Assembly (NCBI RefSeq): GCF_019511445.1
Contig: NZ_JAEUAN010000001.1
Span: 186,001-250,000, forward strand
Length of the DNA: 64,000 nt
Direction of reading: 5' to 3'
From: Aliirhizobium wenxiniae
Lineage (GTDB): Bacteria > Pseudomonadota > Alphaproteobacteria > Rhizobiales > Rhizobiaceae
Part shown: in pieces, positions 43,405 through 52,834 of the stretch
Position numbering within the stretch: the stretch's first letter is position 1
Layout of the letters: every line of letters begins with the position of its first letter
Made by a program: the position numbers and the translations under genes
Notes under the pieces: generated by a model
Database searches by the model: none
Seen by the model: only the letters and a program-made list of their open reading frames with translations
What the model was told of the DNA's origin: nothing

Positions 43405-43919
43405 GTCGGCTCGTTGACGAATGCGAAGCTGGAAGTGAGGCGCATGGCGCCGGTATTGTCCTTCGGGACAGAAAGACCATAACCGATGCCGGGTGTCATC
43501 GGATCGACGACAAAGCAGGCACGCGCGAAGACGAGTTGCGAGGCCTTGCCGGACTGGTAGGTGGTGACGGGATCGATCGCCACACTTCGATCGACACAAG
43601 GCGTATCCGTGGCCGGGAAGTCCGACGCGGTGTCGATCGGCGTCAGTTCGAGCCGCAGCGCTTTTTCACAATTGGCCAGGATGAAGGATTCCGCGCAGAC
43701 CTTCTGCTTGTACTGGGTGTAGGTCATCGATGTCGAGCCTATCTGCACGGCGCGCGAGGCGCGGCTCAGGCCACGGTCGAGCATGATCGATTGCGTCATG
43801 ATCCATCCGGCCTCAAGCACGGAAAACAAGAGGGCGAGGACCAGCGGGGCGAGCAGTGCAAACTCGACGGCGGCGCTACCGCTTTGATCCATTCGATGAT
43901 GGCGAAGACTGCTGATCAC
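43401..43919 (-). CDS. TadE-family pseudopilin-like protein (first)
   Basis: 172 residues. The frame begins at GTG 43919, which overlaps the stop of the upstream gene (GTGA). QSGSAAVEFALLAPLVLALLFSVLEAG is the prepilin signal with the conserved Glu and a membrane helix at about residues 15-37. An ATG at 43892 is an alternative start. The extracytoplasmic part has cysteines at KVCAES, NCEKAL, TPCVD and RACFVV, possibly two disulfides. Same operon as the TadG-like protein. Confidence 0.86.
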   Translation of the reverse strand: MISSLRHHRMDQSGSAAVEFALLAPLVLALLFSVLEAGWIMTQSIMLDRGLSRASRAVQIGSTSMTYTQYKQKVCAESFILANCEKALRLELTPIDTASDFPATDTPCVDRSVAIDPVTTYQSGKASQLVFARACFVVDPMTPGIGYGLSVPKDNTGAMRLTSSFAFVNEPT

Positions 43920-45223
43920 TGGGTCAGCCTCAGCTTCTTGATCGAGATGGAGATCGACCTGAAGGCATCGGTGATGTTCGAGCCGGAGGTCGGATAATAA
44001 TGGGCGGGGCTGGTGGCGCAGTTGGTCATCTGCGTCGTTGCATTGCCGCTCACTTCAAAGCCGATGGTGAAGATCATGATGCCTTTCGACTTGGCCATGG
44101 TGCAGACATTGGCGAGACGCGTGGCGTTGGTCGAAGAGGAGGATATTTCCTTGTTGTCCGGTTTCTGTGTTACTGGGCGGCTATAGTCCTTCGGGCGAAA
44201 CTGTTCGGTAATCGCCCCGTCCGTCATCAGCACGATGACCTTCATCGTATCCGCATCGTTGAAGGCTGCGGGACGATCGGCAAACTTGCTGTCCATCTTG
44301 CCTGCCGCAAGAGCCGCTGAAAAGACGGTCTTGGCTGCAGGATTGAGCAGCGTATAGCCCCATTGCATGGCGTTCTGCGTGCCGGTGCCGTCATGCATTT
44401 CCAGCGCGTCGATCTTCTCCTTCAATGCCTTTGCATCGTTGGAAAGGTAGGTGATCGAGGTGCTTTCCATCGGGCACCACCAGGGGCGCATATCGGTTCT
44501 GCCGAAATTCCAGTGGGTAAAATGCGGCACCTGAGCGGCATTCTTGAAGACCATCGGATCGGCGCCATAGGCCGCATTCGTCTCCCCCAGTTCGAAGCAG
44601 GAGGAATTGGAGTGGTCGCGTTTACCGCCCAGCTTGTCGAATACCGCCGCGCCGACATTCACATGGCCGGCATAGGGGACGATGCTGACCGTCGTGTAGT
44701 CCTTGGTTTCGTCGGTCACCATCTGGTCGATGAAGGTCTTTGCCGCCGTTCTCAGGTTCTTGATGCGGTTGTTGTTGATCATCGAGCCGGACATATCGAG
44801 CATTAGGGACATCTCGATATTCTGCTTGGCTTCCTGCGCGGTCGAAACGGCGTTGATCGTCAGCTTCTCGACGCCGACAAGCTTGATAAAGGACGTGTCG
44901 ATCGTGTAGCTGGCCGAGGCTTTGACGATGCGCTGATTGACACTGTTCTGCCGCTCGAAATTGAGAGTCACATCATTGGCGTAGCTCAGGTTCTTCAAGT
45001 AGTCCTGGAGGACGGCCTTGGCCTCACGGGTCTGGGTCAGCGAGGCGGCTGCGAGCACACCCCGGTCGAGACCGTCCTGAAGCTCGACGCGGATCGTCTC
45101 ATAGCGGGCGACATCAACACCTGCGCCGCCCAGTGCGATCAGCGGCACCATGGCCAGGCCGAACAGCATGCCCACGTTTCCACGCGTATCCGCACGGAAA
45201 GCCTTTAACCGCCCCAATATCAT
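43916..45223 (-). CDS. TadG-like protein with von Willebrand A domain
   Basis: 435 residues. N-terminal DTRGNVGMLFGLAMVPLIALGG is a TadG prepilin-type signal with one membrane helix. A vWA domain follows from about residue 140: LMLDMSGSM gives the MIDAS motif DxSxS, with VIVLMTDGAI later. Such proteins form or stabilise extracellular Tad pili. GGGGGC precedes the ATG at 45223; an in-frame ATG at 45235 has no better site. First of three translationally coupled genes. Ends with SISIKKLRLTQ. Confidence 0.87.
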   Translation of the reverse strand: MILGRLKAFRADTRGNVGMLFGLAMVPLIALGGAGVDVARYETIRVELQDGLDRGVLAAASLTQTREAKAVLQDYLKNLSYANDVTLNFERQNSVNQRIVKASASYTIDTSFIKLVGVEKLTINAVSTAQEAKQNIEMSLMLDMSGSMINNNRIKNLRTAAKTFIDQMVTDETKDYTTVSIVPYAGHVNVGAAVFDKLGGKRDHSNSSCFELGETNAAYGADPMVFKNAAQVPHFTHWNFGRTDMRPWWCPMESTSITYLSNDAKALKEKIDALEMHDGTGTQNAMQWGYTLLNPAAKTVFSAALAAGKMDSKFADRPAAFNDADTMKVIVLMTDGAITEQFRPKDYSRPVTQKPDNKEISSSSTNATRLANVCTMAKSKGIMIFTIGFEVSGNATTQMTNCATSPAHYYPTSGSNITDAFRSISISIKKLRLTQ

Positions 45224-45368
45224 GAATGCCCCCAATAAATCTTGGGGGATATTCGCGTCCGATAATTTACGATCTCATGAATAGCGTCTCAGCTGCACAG
45301 CCAAATATCGAGGCGTGGTTTCCGGTGCGTTACTGAATATTAGTCTTAATATATATCCGCAATCAGTG

Positions 45369-45851
45369 TCATATTTCTGTGTTGCCGCTCCTTGCGCTGT
45401 TCCATTGTGCAAACTCCTTCATCAGCCCCTCGAAGGCATCGAGCGGGGGAAATTCCGGATAGAAGTGCACCGCGCCGGTTTGCGCCCAGGGGAATTTCGT
45501 CGACGTATAGGTTTCGACGAAGGGGGCAAACCATGAGGCATCGTCAAGCATTGTCGGGCGCAGGTTGACGAAGAAGTCCATGCCGACCATGCGGGTGAAG
45601 ATCCAGCTCTTGCAGCGCGGGCAGTGGTAGTGGTGGATATCATCGCCATGGATGCCACCGATCACCGGTTCGCCGGAGGTCACTTCGAAGCCGGCGGTGG
45701 GAATGGCGGCCGAGCAGGAGAAGGCGCTGGCGCTCATCTTCTGGCAGCCCTTGCAGTGACAGGCCATGGTGATCATCGGCGGTGCGCTGACTTTTACACG
45801 CACCTCACCGCAGCGGCAGGAGCCTTCGGCGGGCAGTTTCATCTGTGGCAT
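45369..45851 (-). CDS. GFA/CENP-V family zinc protein
   Basis: 160 residues from MPQMKLPAEGSCRCGEV behind GGAGGAG. The cysteine pairs SCRCGE, CHCKGCQK and HCPRCKSW are the zinc ligands of the GFA (glutathione-dependent formaldehyde-activating) fold, which is also the CENP-V domain. Original formaldehyde activity is doubtful for most members. Neighbour of a GST gene on the same strand, 53 bases away, so a glutathione-linked function is plausible. Confidence 0.85.
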   Translation of the reverse strand: MPQMKLPAEGSCRCGEVRVKVSAPPMITMACHCKGCQKMSASAFSCSAAIPTAGFEVTSGEPVIGGIHGDDIHHYHCPRCKSWIFTRMVGMDFFVNLRPTMLDDASWFAPFVETYTSTKFPWAQTGAVHFYPEFPPLDAFEGLMKEFAQWNSARSGNTEI

Positions 45852-45922
45852 TGCTATCTCCTCCATCATCGATGAAGGAGATAGCGCATTGCGGTCGCCA
45901 AGTCAGGTATTCTCAGAGGATG

Positions 45923-46630
45923 TCAGGCGGGGCGTTTCGGGATTTCCAGGCCACGCTGCACGGCCGGGCGGGAAAGGCCGCGTTCCAGCCATTTCGGCAC
46001 GTTCTTCAGTTCGTCATAAGCGATGAGTTCGCCTGCGCCATAAAAGCCGATCAGGTTGCGCACCCAGCCGAGCATGGAAATGTCGGCGATCGTGTGTTCG
46101 TCGCCCATGATCCAGTCACGGCCTTGAAGCCTGGTTTCCAGCACGCGGATCAGGCGGGCGCTCTCCTTGGCGTAACGGTCGCGCGGGCGCTTGTCCTCAA
46201 AATCCTTGCCGGCGAATTTGTGGAAGAAGCCGAGCTGGCCGAACATCGGGCCGATGCCGCCCATCTGGAACATCACCCACTGGATCGTCTCGTAGCGTTT
46301 TGCCGGATCTGCAGGCAGAAGCTTGCCGGTCTTTTCCGCCAGATAGATCAGGATCGCGCCGCTTTCGAAAAGCGCGAGAGGTTTGTCGCCTGGGCCATTC
46401 GGATCGAGGATGGCCGGGATCTTGCCGTTGGGATTGAGCGACAGATATTCTGGCCCCCAAGTCTCGTCGGCACCGATATTGATGAAATGCGGCTCGTAGG
46501 GGAGGCCGGTTTCCTCCAGCATGATCGACACTTTCACGCCGTTCGGCGTGGGCGTCGAATAGAGCTGCAGGACGCCCTTATCCTTCGGCGGCCATTTGCT
46601 GGTGATCGGAAAGGCGGAAAGATCGGTCAT
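45923..46630 (-). CDS. Glutathione S-transferase, nu-class (YfcG-like)
   Basis: 235 residues. Thioredoxin-like N-domain with LYSTPTPNGVKVSIMLEE, where TPNGVK is the nu-class glutathione motif, and NPNGKIPAILDPNG plus FESGAILIYLAE that holds the gamma-glutamyl end. The all-helical C-domain has EHTIADISMLGWV. Nu-class enzymes bind two glutathiones and reduce disulfides. Located on the minus strand before the GFA gene and after a short gene linked to a palindromic repeat. Confidence 0.88.
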   Translation of the reverse strand: MTDLSAFPITSKWPPKDKGVLQLYSTPTPNGVKVSIMLEETGLPYEPHFINIGADETWGPEYLSLNPNGKIPAILDPNGPGDKPLALFESGAILIYLAEKTGKLLPADPAKRYETIQWVMFQMGGIGPMFGQLGFFHKFAGKDFEDKRPRDRYAKESARLIRVLETRLQGRDWIMGDEHTIADISMLGWVRNLIGFYGAGELIAYDELKNVPKWLERGLSRPAVQRGLEIPKRPA

Positions 46631-46699
46631 GGAAGCCTCGTTTGGATTTTTCAGGAGGCCAGTCTGTTCCTATTCGGATTGGCGGCGCAAGCCCAGTCT

Positions 46700-46761
46700 G
46701 CCCCTCATCCGCCTGCCGGCACCTTCTCCCCGCTCGCTGGAAGAGGGTTAGGGTGAGGGGC
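46700..46761. repeat. Short palindromic intergenic repeat
   Basis: GCCCCTCA (46700-46707) and TGAGGGGC (46754-46761) close a 62-base unit containing CCTGCCGGCACC and GAGGGTTAGGG, a type of repeat common in proteobacterial spacers. The element provides the stop codon and last codons of the small gene at 46748-46918. Confidence 0.6.
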
Positions 46762-46918
46762 TGATGGCGTTGCCACCGCGCTTGTTGCGGCGAATGACGT
46801 CTTCTGCAGAAACCACGACGAACTCTTTTTCATCGGCAGTCAGGCCGGCCCTCAGCTGCTGAAGCAACACCCGGCTCTGCTCGGGCGAAATCTCGATCTT
46901 GTCATTTCGTTGCGTCAT
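46748..46918 (-). CDS. Small hypothetical protein, 56 residues
   Basis: Begins MTQRNDKIEISPEQSRVL with AAGGAAG nine bases before the ATG. The core (QLRAGLTADEKEFVVVSAED) is soluble and acidic, then VIRRNKRGG. The last residues, ISPSP, and the stop codon at 46748 come from the neighbouring palindromic repeat, so the 3' end may have been rewritten by it. No family recognised; codon use looks normal. Located upstream of the GST on the same strand. Confidence 0.6.
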   Translation of the reverse strand: MTQRNDKIEISPEQSRVLLQQLRAGLTADEKEFVVVSAEDVIRRNKRGGNAISPSP

Positions 46919-47044
46919 GATGATCGCTTCCTTGCTGGCATTATCCTCTCAGATATTGCCAATAAATGCGACGCCAAGTTTTTCTGATGCACGCTGTCGG
47001 ATCGGCGGTTACCTTCTCGTCTTTAAAGGGAGAAGGAGAGAAAC

Positions 47045-47437
47045 ATGCTGTATGCCATCCTGTGTTATGCCCATGAGGAAACCGTCTTTGCCTGGTCGAA
47101 GGAAGAGGAGGCTGCCGTCATGGAGAGGCTTCACGCTGTGCAGGAGCCGCTGGCCAAGGCCGGAAAGCTCGGCCCGGTCGGGCGACTGATGCCGACGACG
47201 GCTGCAACCACTGTCCGGAAGGGCAAGGACGAGCCATTGGTGCTCGACGGTCCGTTTGCCGAAACGAAGGAAGTGCTGCTCGGCTTTTACACGGCAGAGT
47301 TCGACAGTCTCGATGAGGCGGTGGCCTTTTCGAAAGAATTGTCCGCGGTCAATCCCGGCTCGAGTTCCTATGAGATTCGGCCCTTCTACGTCTTCCATCC
47401 CAACGAGATCAAAGCGGCGGAAGGCGGATCGTCATGA
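47045..47437 (+). CDS. YCII/DGPF-domain protein
   Basis: 130 residues. MLYAILCYAHEE at the start and DEPLVLDGPFAETKEVLLGFY in the middle hold the DGPF tetrapeptide, the mark of the YCII-like family linked to ECF42 sigma factors. The stop overlaps the start of the sigma factor gene (ATGA), so the two are translationally coupled, as usual in this group. May bind a small ligand or act in control of the sigma factor; mechanism unproven. Confidence 0.9.
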   Translation: MLYAILCYAHEETVFAWSKEEEAAVMERLHAVQEPLAKAGKLGPVGRLMPTTAATTVRKGKDEPLVLDGPFAETKEVLLGFYTAEFDSLDEAVAFSKELSAVNPGSSSYEIRPFYVFHPNEIKAAEGGSS

Positions 47438-48687
47438 CGGATCTTGCCTATATCGAACTGGCACTGACGGCGGCGCGGCCGCAGGCGCTGGGTGCGCTTT
47501 TGCGCTATTTCCGTGATCTCGATACGGCGGAGGAAGCGTTTCAGGAAGCCTGCCTTCGCGCGATCCGCACATGGCCCGACAAGGGGCCGCCGCGCGATCC
47601 CGCCGCATGGCTGATCTTTGTCGGGCGCAATAGCGGTGTCGACCAGATCCGCAAGCGGGCGAGGAACGAGCCGCTGCCGGAAGAGGCGGCGTTTTCCGAT
47701 CTCTCCGATGCCGAAGAGGATATCGCCGACCGGCTCGACAATGCGCATTACCGCGACGACATCCTGCGGCTTATGTTCATCTGTTGCCATCCTGACTTGC
47801 CCAATACGCAGCAGATCGCGCTTGCGCTCCGGATCGTCTCGGGGCTGACCGTGCAGCAGATCGCCCGCGCCTTTCTCGTCTCCGACAGCGCGATGGAACA
47901 GCGGATTACCCGCGCCAAGGGGCGTGTCGCCAAGGCCGGTGTCGCTTTCGAAACCCCGGATGTCCATGAACGCGCCGAGCGGCTCAAGACCGTCACTGCG
48001 ATGATCTATCTCGTCTTCAACGAGGGATATTCTGCCGGCATTGCCAATCCGGACAGTGCCGCCTTTTGCGATGAGGCGATAAGGCTTGTCCGGCTGCTGC
48101 TGCGCATCTTTCCGGCAGAACCGGAGATCATGGGGCTTACGGCGCTGATGCTGCTGCAGCATTCGCGGGCGGGGGCGCGGTTCGACAAGGTAGGCCAGAT
48201 AGTTCTTCTCGAAGATCAAGACCGCAGCCTGTGGGACAGGCGGCTGATCTCTGAAGCGCTCGCCATGCTCGACAAGGCGATCCGCCATCGCAAGCCCGGA
48301 CCCTATCAGGTGCAGGCGGCAATTTCTGCTCTGCATGCGCGCGCAAGCCACCCGGACGAGACCGACTGGGGCGAGATCACGCTGCTTTACGAACTTCTGG
48401 AAAAGCTTGCGCCATCACCCGTCGTCACGCTCAACCGGGCCGTTGCCCTATCCAAGCTCAAGGGGCCGGATGCGGCGCTGGACCTGATCGCACCGCTTGC
48501 GGAGAAGCTTGACGGCTACTTCTATTTCCACGGCGTGCGCGGCGCATTGCTGATGCAGACCGGCAGGCGCGGGGAGGCGAAGATCGCCTTCGACCGGGCG
48601 ATCACGCTCGCCAATTCGCCCGCCGAATGCGCTCATATCCGCCAGCAACTGGACAAGCTGAACATGCCGATGGCTCAGACCGTCTAG
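47434..48687 (+). CDS. ECF42-type RNA polymerase sigma factor with C-terminal TPR region
   Basis: 417 residues. Sigma-2 region at about 10-80 (LGALLRYFRDLDTAEEAFQEA, AWLIFVGRNSGVDQIRKRAR), sigma-4 at about 110-175 (IALALRIVSGLTVQQIARAFLVSDSAMEQRITRAK), then a helical TPR-like domain of about 230 residues (PGPYQVQAAISALHARA and following). That extension and the paired DGPF gene define the ECF42 group, which has no anti-sigma factor. It ends in CTAG, which also supplies the stop of the convergent ABC transporter. Confidence 0.92.
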   Translation: MTDLAYIELALTAARPQALGALLRYFRDLDTAEEAFQEACLRAIRTWPDKGPPRDPAAWLIFVGRNSGVDQIRKRARNEPLPEEAAFSDLSDAEEDIADRLDNAHYRDDILRLMFICCHPDLPNTQQIALALRIVSGLTVQQIARAFLVSDSAMEQRITRAKGRVAKAGVAFETPDVHERAERLKTVTAMIYLVFNEGYSAGIANPDSAAFCDEAIRLVRLLLRIFPAEPEIMGLTALMLLQHSRAGARFDKVGQIVLLEDQDRSLWDRRLISEALAMLDKAIRHRKPGPYQVQAAISALHARASHPDETDWGEITLLYELLEKLAPSPVVTLNRAVALSKLKGPDAALDLIAPLAEKLDGYFYFHGVRGALLMQTGRRGEAKIAFDRAITLANSPAECAHIRQQLDKLNMPMAQTV

Positions 48688-50561
48688 TCAGTGCCGATAT
48701 AACCGCCGGTCTGGCGTTTCCAGAGCCGCGCATAAAGCCCGTTCGCGGCCAGCAGCTCGTCCGGCGTGCCGGTTTCGACAATCCGGCCTTTGTCCAGAAC
48801 GACGATGCGATCCATGCTGGCAATGGTGGATAGCCGATGAGCAATGGCGATCACCGTCTTGTCCTGCATCACCTGTGTGAGGTTTTCCTGGATCGCGGCT
48901 TCGGATTCGCTGTCGAGCGCCGATGTCGCTTCGTCGAGCACGAGGATTGGGGCGTTCTTCAAGAGCACGCGGGCGATAGCGATGCGCTGGCGTTGGCCGC
49001 CGGACAGTTTGACGCCGCGATCGCCGACATAGGCGTCGTAACCGGTGCGGCCTTCCTTGTCTTTCAGGTCGGCGATGAAATCATGCGCATGGGCGGCGGC
49101 GGTTGCCTGTTCGATCTCTTCAGCCGTCGCGTCCGGGCGGCCGTAACGGATGTTGTCGCCGACAGAGCGATGCAGCAGCGAGACATCCTGCGAGATGACG
49201 CCGATATTTTCGCGCAGACTGGACTGCGTGACCTGCCTGATATCCTGTCCGTCGATGCGGATCGCGCCGGCTTTCACGTCGTAGAGGCGCAAGAGCAGGT
49301 TGACCAGTGTCGTCTTGCCCGCGCCGGAAAGGCCCACCAGCCCGACCTTTTCTCCGGCCCCTATATCAAGGCTCAAACCTTCGATCACCGGCTTGTCCTT
49401 GTGATAGGCGAAGCCGAGCCCGTCGAGGCGGATTTCGCCGTCCTTCACCGCAAGTCTCGGTGCATCCGGGGCATCGACGATAGTCGGCGGGGTAGTCATC
49501 ACCGGCATGGCGTCGCGCAGCGTGCCGACCGCTTGAAAAACTTGGTGGCACATGTCGAGAAAGGAGCCGCCATTGGCCTGCAGCCGATTGCCGAGATAAA
49601 GTGCGGCGATGAACTGGCCAAGCGTGATGCCGCCGCTCATCATGTTCCAGAAACCGGTTGCCAGCATGGCGATCCAGAACAGTGAATTGACGGAAATCAT
49701 CGTCGTGCGGGTGATGAGATAGACGCGCCGTTCCTTCTGCTGGCTGTCGATCGTTTCGGTGAAGACCTTGCGTAGCGCCCCGGCTTCGCTGTCTTCGGCG
49801 GCAAAATGCTTGACCATCTGGATATTGGCATAGAGGTCGGTCATGGCCCCGACGACGAGGCTTCGCTGGCGCGCGGTCTTTTTTGAGCGCTCGGCGAAAT
49901 GCGGCACGGCTTTGACGGTGATAAGCGTGATCGCGGCCATCCAGATGATCGCCATCAGCGCCAGCTGCCAGCCGAGCGTGCCGAGCAGAACAAGCGTGCC
50001 GATGAACTGGACGATGAAGGGCGGGATGGTCTGGAAGGCGATGCCGAGTTGTTGCTGGACTGCGGATGCCACCTGCGACAGGCGTGTCGCGACCTGTCCG
50101 GCAAACAGGTCGTGAAAGAAGGCGATGTCCTGCCGCTCCACCGCCTTGTGCCCCTGCCATTGAATGGCTGCCGGAAGGCAGACACCGGCGATCTGGGAGG
50201 CGAGTGTGTTGGCGATGAAGGCGAAGAGCGGAATGGTGGGGAAGAGAAGCACGGCCATGGTGACGAGCAGAGGCCAGTCTTCACGGACGAAATCGGCAGC
50301 ACCTCTGGCGGTTACGCCATCGACAATCGTGCCGAGGCTCCAGATCAGGAAGAGGTTGATCGCCTCCACCAGCATGGCAAGGATCGCGATCGGGATGAGG
50401 ATCGGTCCGAACATGCGGATGAAGTGCCAGAGCAGAGTGAAAGGGCCTTTGGCGGGAAGCGGCCTGTAGGGGATATCCAGCGGCCGAATCAAGGTCTCGA
50501 AGGGGCGGAATATGCGATCTGAAAAGGTCATGGTGGCTTGGCGCTCGATTTCGATGGACAT
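48684..50561 (-). CDS. ABC exporter, fused permease and ATPase
   Basis: About 625 residues. Six membrane helices in the first 330 (FIRMFGPILIPIAILAMLVEA, ALMAIIWMAAITLITV), then the ATPase with Walker A GLSGAGKTTLVN, signature LSGGQRQRIAIARV and Walker B ILVLDEATSALD. MsbA/multidrug-like half-transporter acting as a homodimer to export lipid, peptide or drug; substrate unknown. Start is unsure: ATG at 50561 or 50531, neither with a strong ribosome site. Its stop codon shares CTAG with the ECF42 gene. Confidence 0.88.
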   Translation of the reverse strand: MSIEIERQATMTFSDRIFRPFETLIRPLDIPYRPLPAKGPFTLLWHFIRMFGPILIPIAILAMLVEAINLFLIWSLGTIVDGVTARGAADFVREDWPLLVTMAVLLFPTIPLFAFIANTLASQIAGVCLPAAIQWQGHKAVERQDIAFFHDLFAGQVATRLSQVASAVQQQLGIAFQTIPPFIVQFIGTLVLLGTLGWQLALMAIIWMAAITLITVKAVPHFAERSKKTARQRSLVVGAMTDLYANIQMVKHFAAEDSEAGALRKVFTETIDSQQKERRVYLITRTTMISVNSLFWIAMLATGFWNMMSGGITLGQFIAALYLGNRLQANGGSFLDMCHQVFQAVGTLRDAMPVMTTPPTIVDAPDAPRLAVKDGEIRLDGLGFAYHKDKPVIEGLSLDIGAGEKVGLVGLSGAGKTTLVNLLLRLYDVKAGAIRIDGQDIRQVTQSSLRENIGVISQDVSLLHRSVGDNIRYGRPDATAEEIEQATAAAHAHDFIADLKDKEGRTGYDAYVGDRGVKLSGGQRQRIAIARVLLKNAPILVLDEATSALDSESEAAIQENLTQVMQDKTVIAIAHRLSTIASMDRIVVLDKGRIVETGTPDELLAANGLYARLWKRQTGGYIGTD

Positions 50562-50634
50562 ATCGGATTGCCTGCAATGGCGCCATTCAACCACGGATCG
50601 TTTCGCGAGGGCACCCCGAAATCAGAGGGTGCAG

Positions 50635-50934
50635 TCAGTGTTTCGGCGGACGCAGCGTCATCGCAACCGAGATGATGTCGCCGGCGGTAATGCCGGTCTT
50701 CTTGCGCACGGCATCCTTCAGGGGCAGGAAATAGGTACCGTCCTTGGCAAAGAGCGCCGTGTAGAATTCGGTGCCGGAGATATTGACGTCCACCGGGATC
50801 ATGCCCCAGCCATAGGTCACGAGCTTTGACAGGCGGGCGATTTCTTCGGCTTCATCCTTCGGCAGTGGCGCGAAGAAGAAAGGCGCGGGGCCGCGCCAGT
50901 GGATGACCTCGGCTTCGAAATGGATCGCATTCAT
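50635..50934 (-). CDS. DUF1905 family protein
   Basis: 99 residues with GGAGGGC before the ATG; the frame is open to 51009. FEAEVIHWRGPAPFFFAPLP at the start and YFLPLKDAVRKKTGITAGDIISVAMTL at the end match DUF1905, a small beta-barrel domain of unknown role sometimes fused to other regulators. Located between the ABC exporter and mqo on the same strand. Confidence 0.8.
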   Translation of the reverse strand: MNAIHFEAEVIHWRGPAPFFFAPLPKDEAEEIARLSKLVTYGWGMIPVDVNISGTEFYTALFAKDGTYFLPLKDAVRKKTGITAGDIISVAMTLRPPKH

Positions 50935-50996
50935 GGACTGCCCTCCGTCACTCCCCCTCGAACCGTGAAAATTAGTGCCATCGAGCCAGAAAGCAA

Positions 50997-51021
50997 AACG
51001 GCCCCGCAAAGCGGAGCCGTT
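50997..51021 (-). terminator. Rho-independent terminator of mqo
   Basis: AACGGC-C-CCGC pairs with GCGG-A-GCCGTT around AAA (one mismatch). Read on the minus strand it is followed by TTTGCTTTC. It lies 25 bases after the mqo stop. Confidence 0.6.
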
Positions 51022-51045
51022 TCCGTATCTCAGATCATCGCCAGC

Positions 51046-52755
51046 TTAGAGGGCGATATCCGGAACCTTCTTGATCTCGCCGGCTGGAACGGCTGCGGCC
51101 GGCTGGCCGTAGGATGCCGGGTCGATCGTCGGGGCCTTGATCGCGAGCTGCAGGCGCTCTTCGGTCGCGACCCATTCGCGGGCCAGCATGTCCGGGTTCT
51201 CGTTGAGCTTCTTGCCGTAGCTCGGAACGATCGTGTGGATCTTTTCCTGCCATTCCGGGGTCTTCAGCTTTTCGGCAAAGACCTTCTTCAGGACGTCGAG
51301 CATGATCGGCGCTGCGGTCGAAGCGCCCGGAGACGCGCCGAGGAGAGCGGCGATCGTGCCGTCTTCAGCCGCAACGATCTCGGTGCCGAGCTTCAGCACG
51401 CCGCCCTTTTCGGCGTCCTTCTTGATGATCTGCACGCGCTGGCCGGCCTGCCAGAAGCGCCAGTCTTCGGCCTTGGCATTCGGATAGTAGCGCTTCAGTT
51501 CTGCCAGACGGTCGTCGTCGGACATCATCAGCTGGCCGGCGAGATACTGGACGAGGGCGAACTCGTCGGTGCCGACCTTGGCCATCGGCCAGATGTTGTC
51601 GAGCGTGACTGTCGAGGGCAGGTCGAAGAGCGAACCGTCTTTCAGGAACTTCGTCGAGAAGGTGGCGAAAGGTCCGAACAGGATGTGGCGCTTGCCGTCG
51701 AAGACGCGGGTGTCGAGATGCGGAACCGACATCGGCGGTGCGCCGACATCCGCCTGACCGTAGGCCTTGGCGAGGTGCTGGTTGACGATCTCCGGGTTGT
51801 CGCAGACGAGGAAGGAACCGCCGACCGGGAAGCCCGCGTAATCGTCGCCTTCCGGAATGCCGGACATCTGCAGAAGCGGCAGAGCGCCGCCGCCGGCGCC
51901 GAGGAAGACGAACTTCGCCTTGATCGAACCGGCAGAACCGCTCTTGGTATCGTCGAAGGAGACGGTCCAGGTGCCGTCTTCATTCTTCTCGATCGCGGTG
52001 ACTTCTGAATTGGTGTGCAGCTTGAACGTGTTGCGGCTCTTCAGCGAGGCGACATACTGGGTGGTGATCTCGCCGAAATTGACGTCGGTGCCGAGCGGGC
52101 TCCAGGTGGCGGCGATCTTCTGGGCCGGGTCGCGGCCTTCGATCATCAGCGGAACCCACTTGGCGATCTCGGCCTGATCGGTCGAGAATTCCATGCCGGC
52201 GAACATCGGGGATGCCTTCAGCGCCTCGAAGCGCTTGGTCAGGAACTCGATGTTCTTGTCACCCCAGACGAAGCTCATATGCGGGGTGGAGTTGATGAAG
52301 GAGCGCGGGTCCTTCAAGACGCCCGTGTCGATCTGGTGGGCCAGGAACTGGCGGGTGATCTGGAACTGCTCGTTGATGCCGACGGCGCGCGCGATCGCAA
52401 CATTGCCGTTCGAATCTTCCGGCGTGTAGTTCAGTTCGGCGAGAGCCGAGTGGCCGGTGCCGGCATTGTTCCAGCCGTTGGAGCTTTCCATCGCGACGTC
52501 ATCCAGACGCTCGATCATCTCGATCTTCCAGGTCGGCTCAAGCTCGGACAGCAGGACACCGAGCGTGGCGCTCATGATGCCGCCACCGACGAGAAGGACG
52601 TCAACCGTGTCGCTGGAGGTGGTCTGTGCCCATGCCGGGATCGCTGTCGTGCCGACGACGGCCGCGCCACCGGCTGCGGAACCGAGAAGCTGACGGCGGC
52701 TCAGGTTAAGGCCGCTTGCGGAGGACGTGGAAGGGGTGTTCTTGCTGGAAGGCAA
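51046..52755 (-). CDS. mqo: Malate:quinone oxidoreductase with a twin-arginine signal
   Basis: 569 residues from TTG 52755. [20 protein letters not shown] binds [44 protein letters not shown] and [17 protein letters not shown] are Mqo signatures. It oxidises malate to oxaloacetate, reducing quinone. The N-terminus carries [12 protein letters not shown] and AIPAWAQ, a Tat signal with an AxA site, unusual because Mqo is normally a peripheral protein on the cytoplasmic face. No in-frame ATG lies between 52869 and this region; TTG 52755 (after GAGG) or 52767 (after GGGAGGAG) are the likely starts. Confidence 0.9.
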   Translation of the reverse strand: MPSSKNTPSTSSASGLNLSRRQLLGSAAGGAAVVGTTAIPAWAQTTSSDTVDVLLVGGGIMSATLGVLLSELEPTWKIEMIERLDDVAMESSNGWNNAGTGHSALAELNYTPEDSNGNVAIARAVGINEQFQITRQFLAHQIDTGVLKDPRSFINSTPHMSFVWGDKNIEFLTKRFEALKASPMFAGMEFSTDQAEIAKWVPLMIEGRDPAQKIAATWSPLGTDVNFGEITTQYVASLKSRNTFKLHTNSEVTAIEKNEDGTWTVSFDDTKSGSAGSIKAKFVFLGAGGGALPLLQMSGIPEGDDYAGFPVGGSFLVCDNPEIVNQHLAKAYGQADVGAPPMSVPHLDTRVFDGKRHILFGPFATFSTKFLKDGSLFDLPSTVTLDNIWPMAKVGTDEFALVQYLAGQLMMSDDDRLAELKRYYPNAKAEDWRFWQAGQRVQIIKKDAEKGGVLKLGTEIVAAEDGTIAALLGASPGASTAAPIMLDVLKKVFAEKLKTPEWQEKIHTIVPSYGKKLNENPDMLAREWVATEERLQLAIKAPTIDPASYGQPAAAVPAGEIKKVPDIAL

Positions 52756-52834
52756 CGGAAACCTCAAAAACTGTTTGTTGCTCCTCCCGCCGCGGTGATT
52801 AAGCGAAATATGTTTTAGCGACAAGTCCCTCTTG

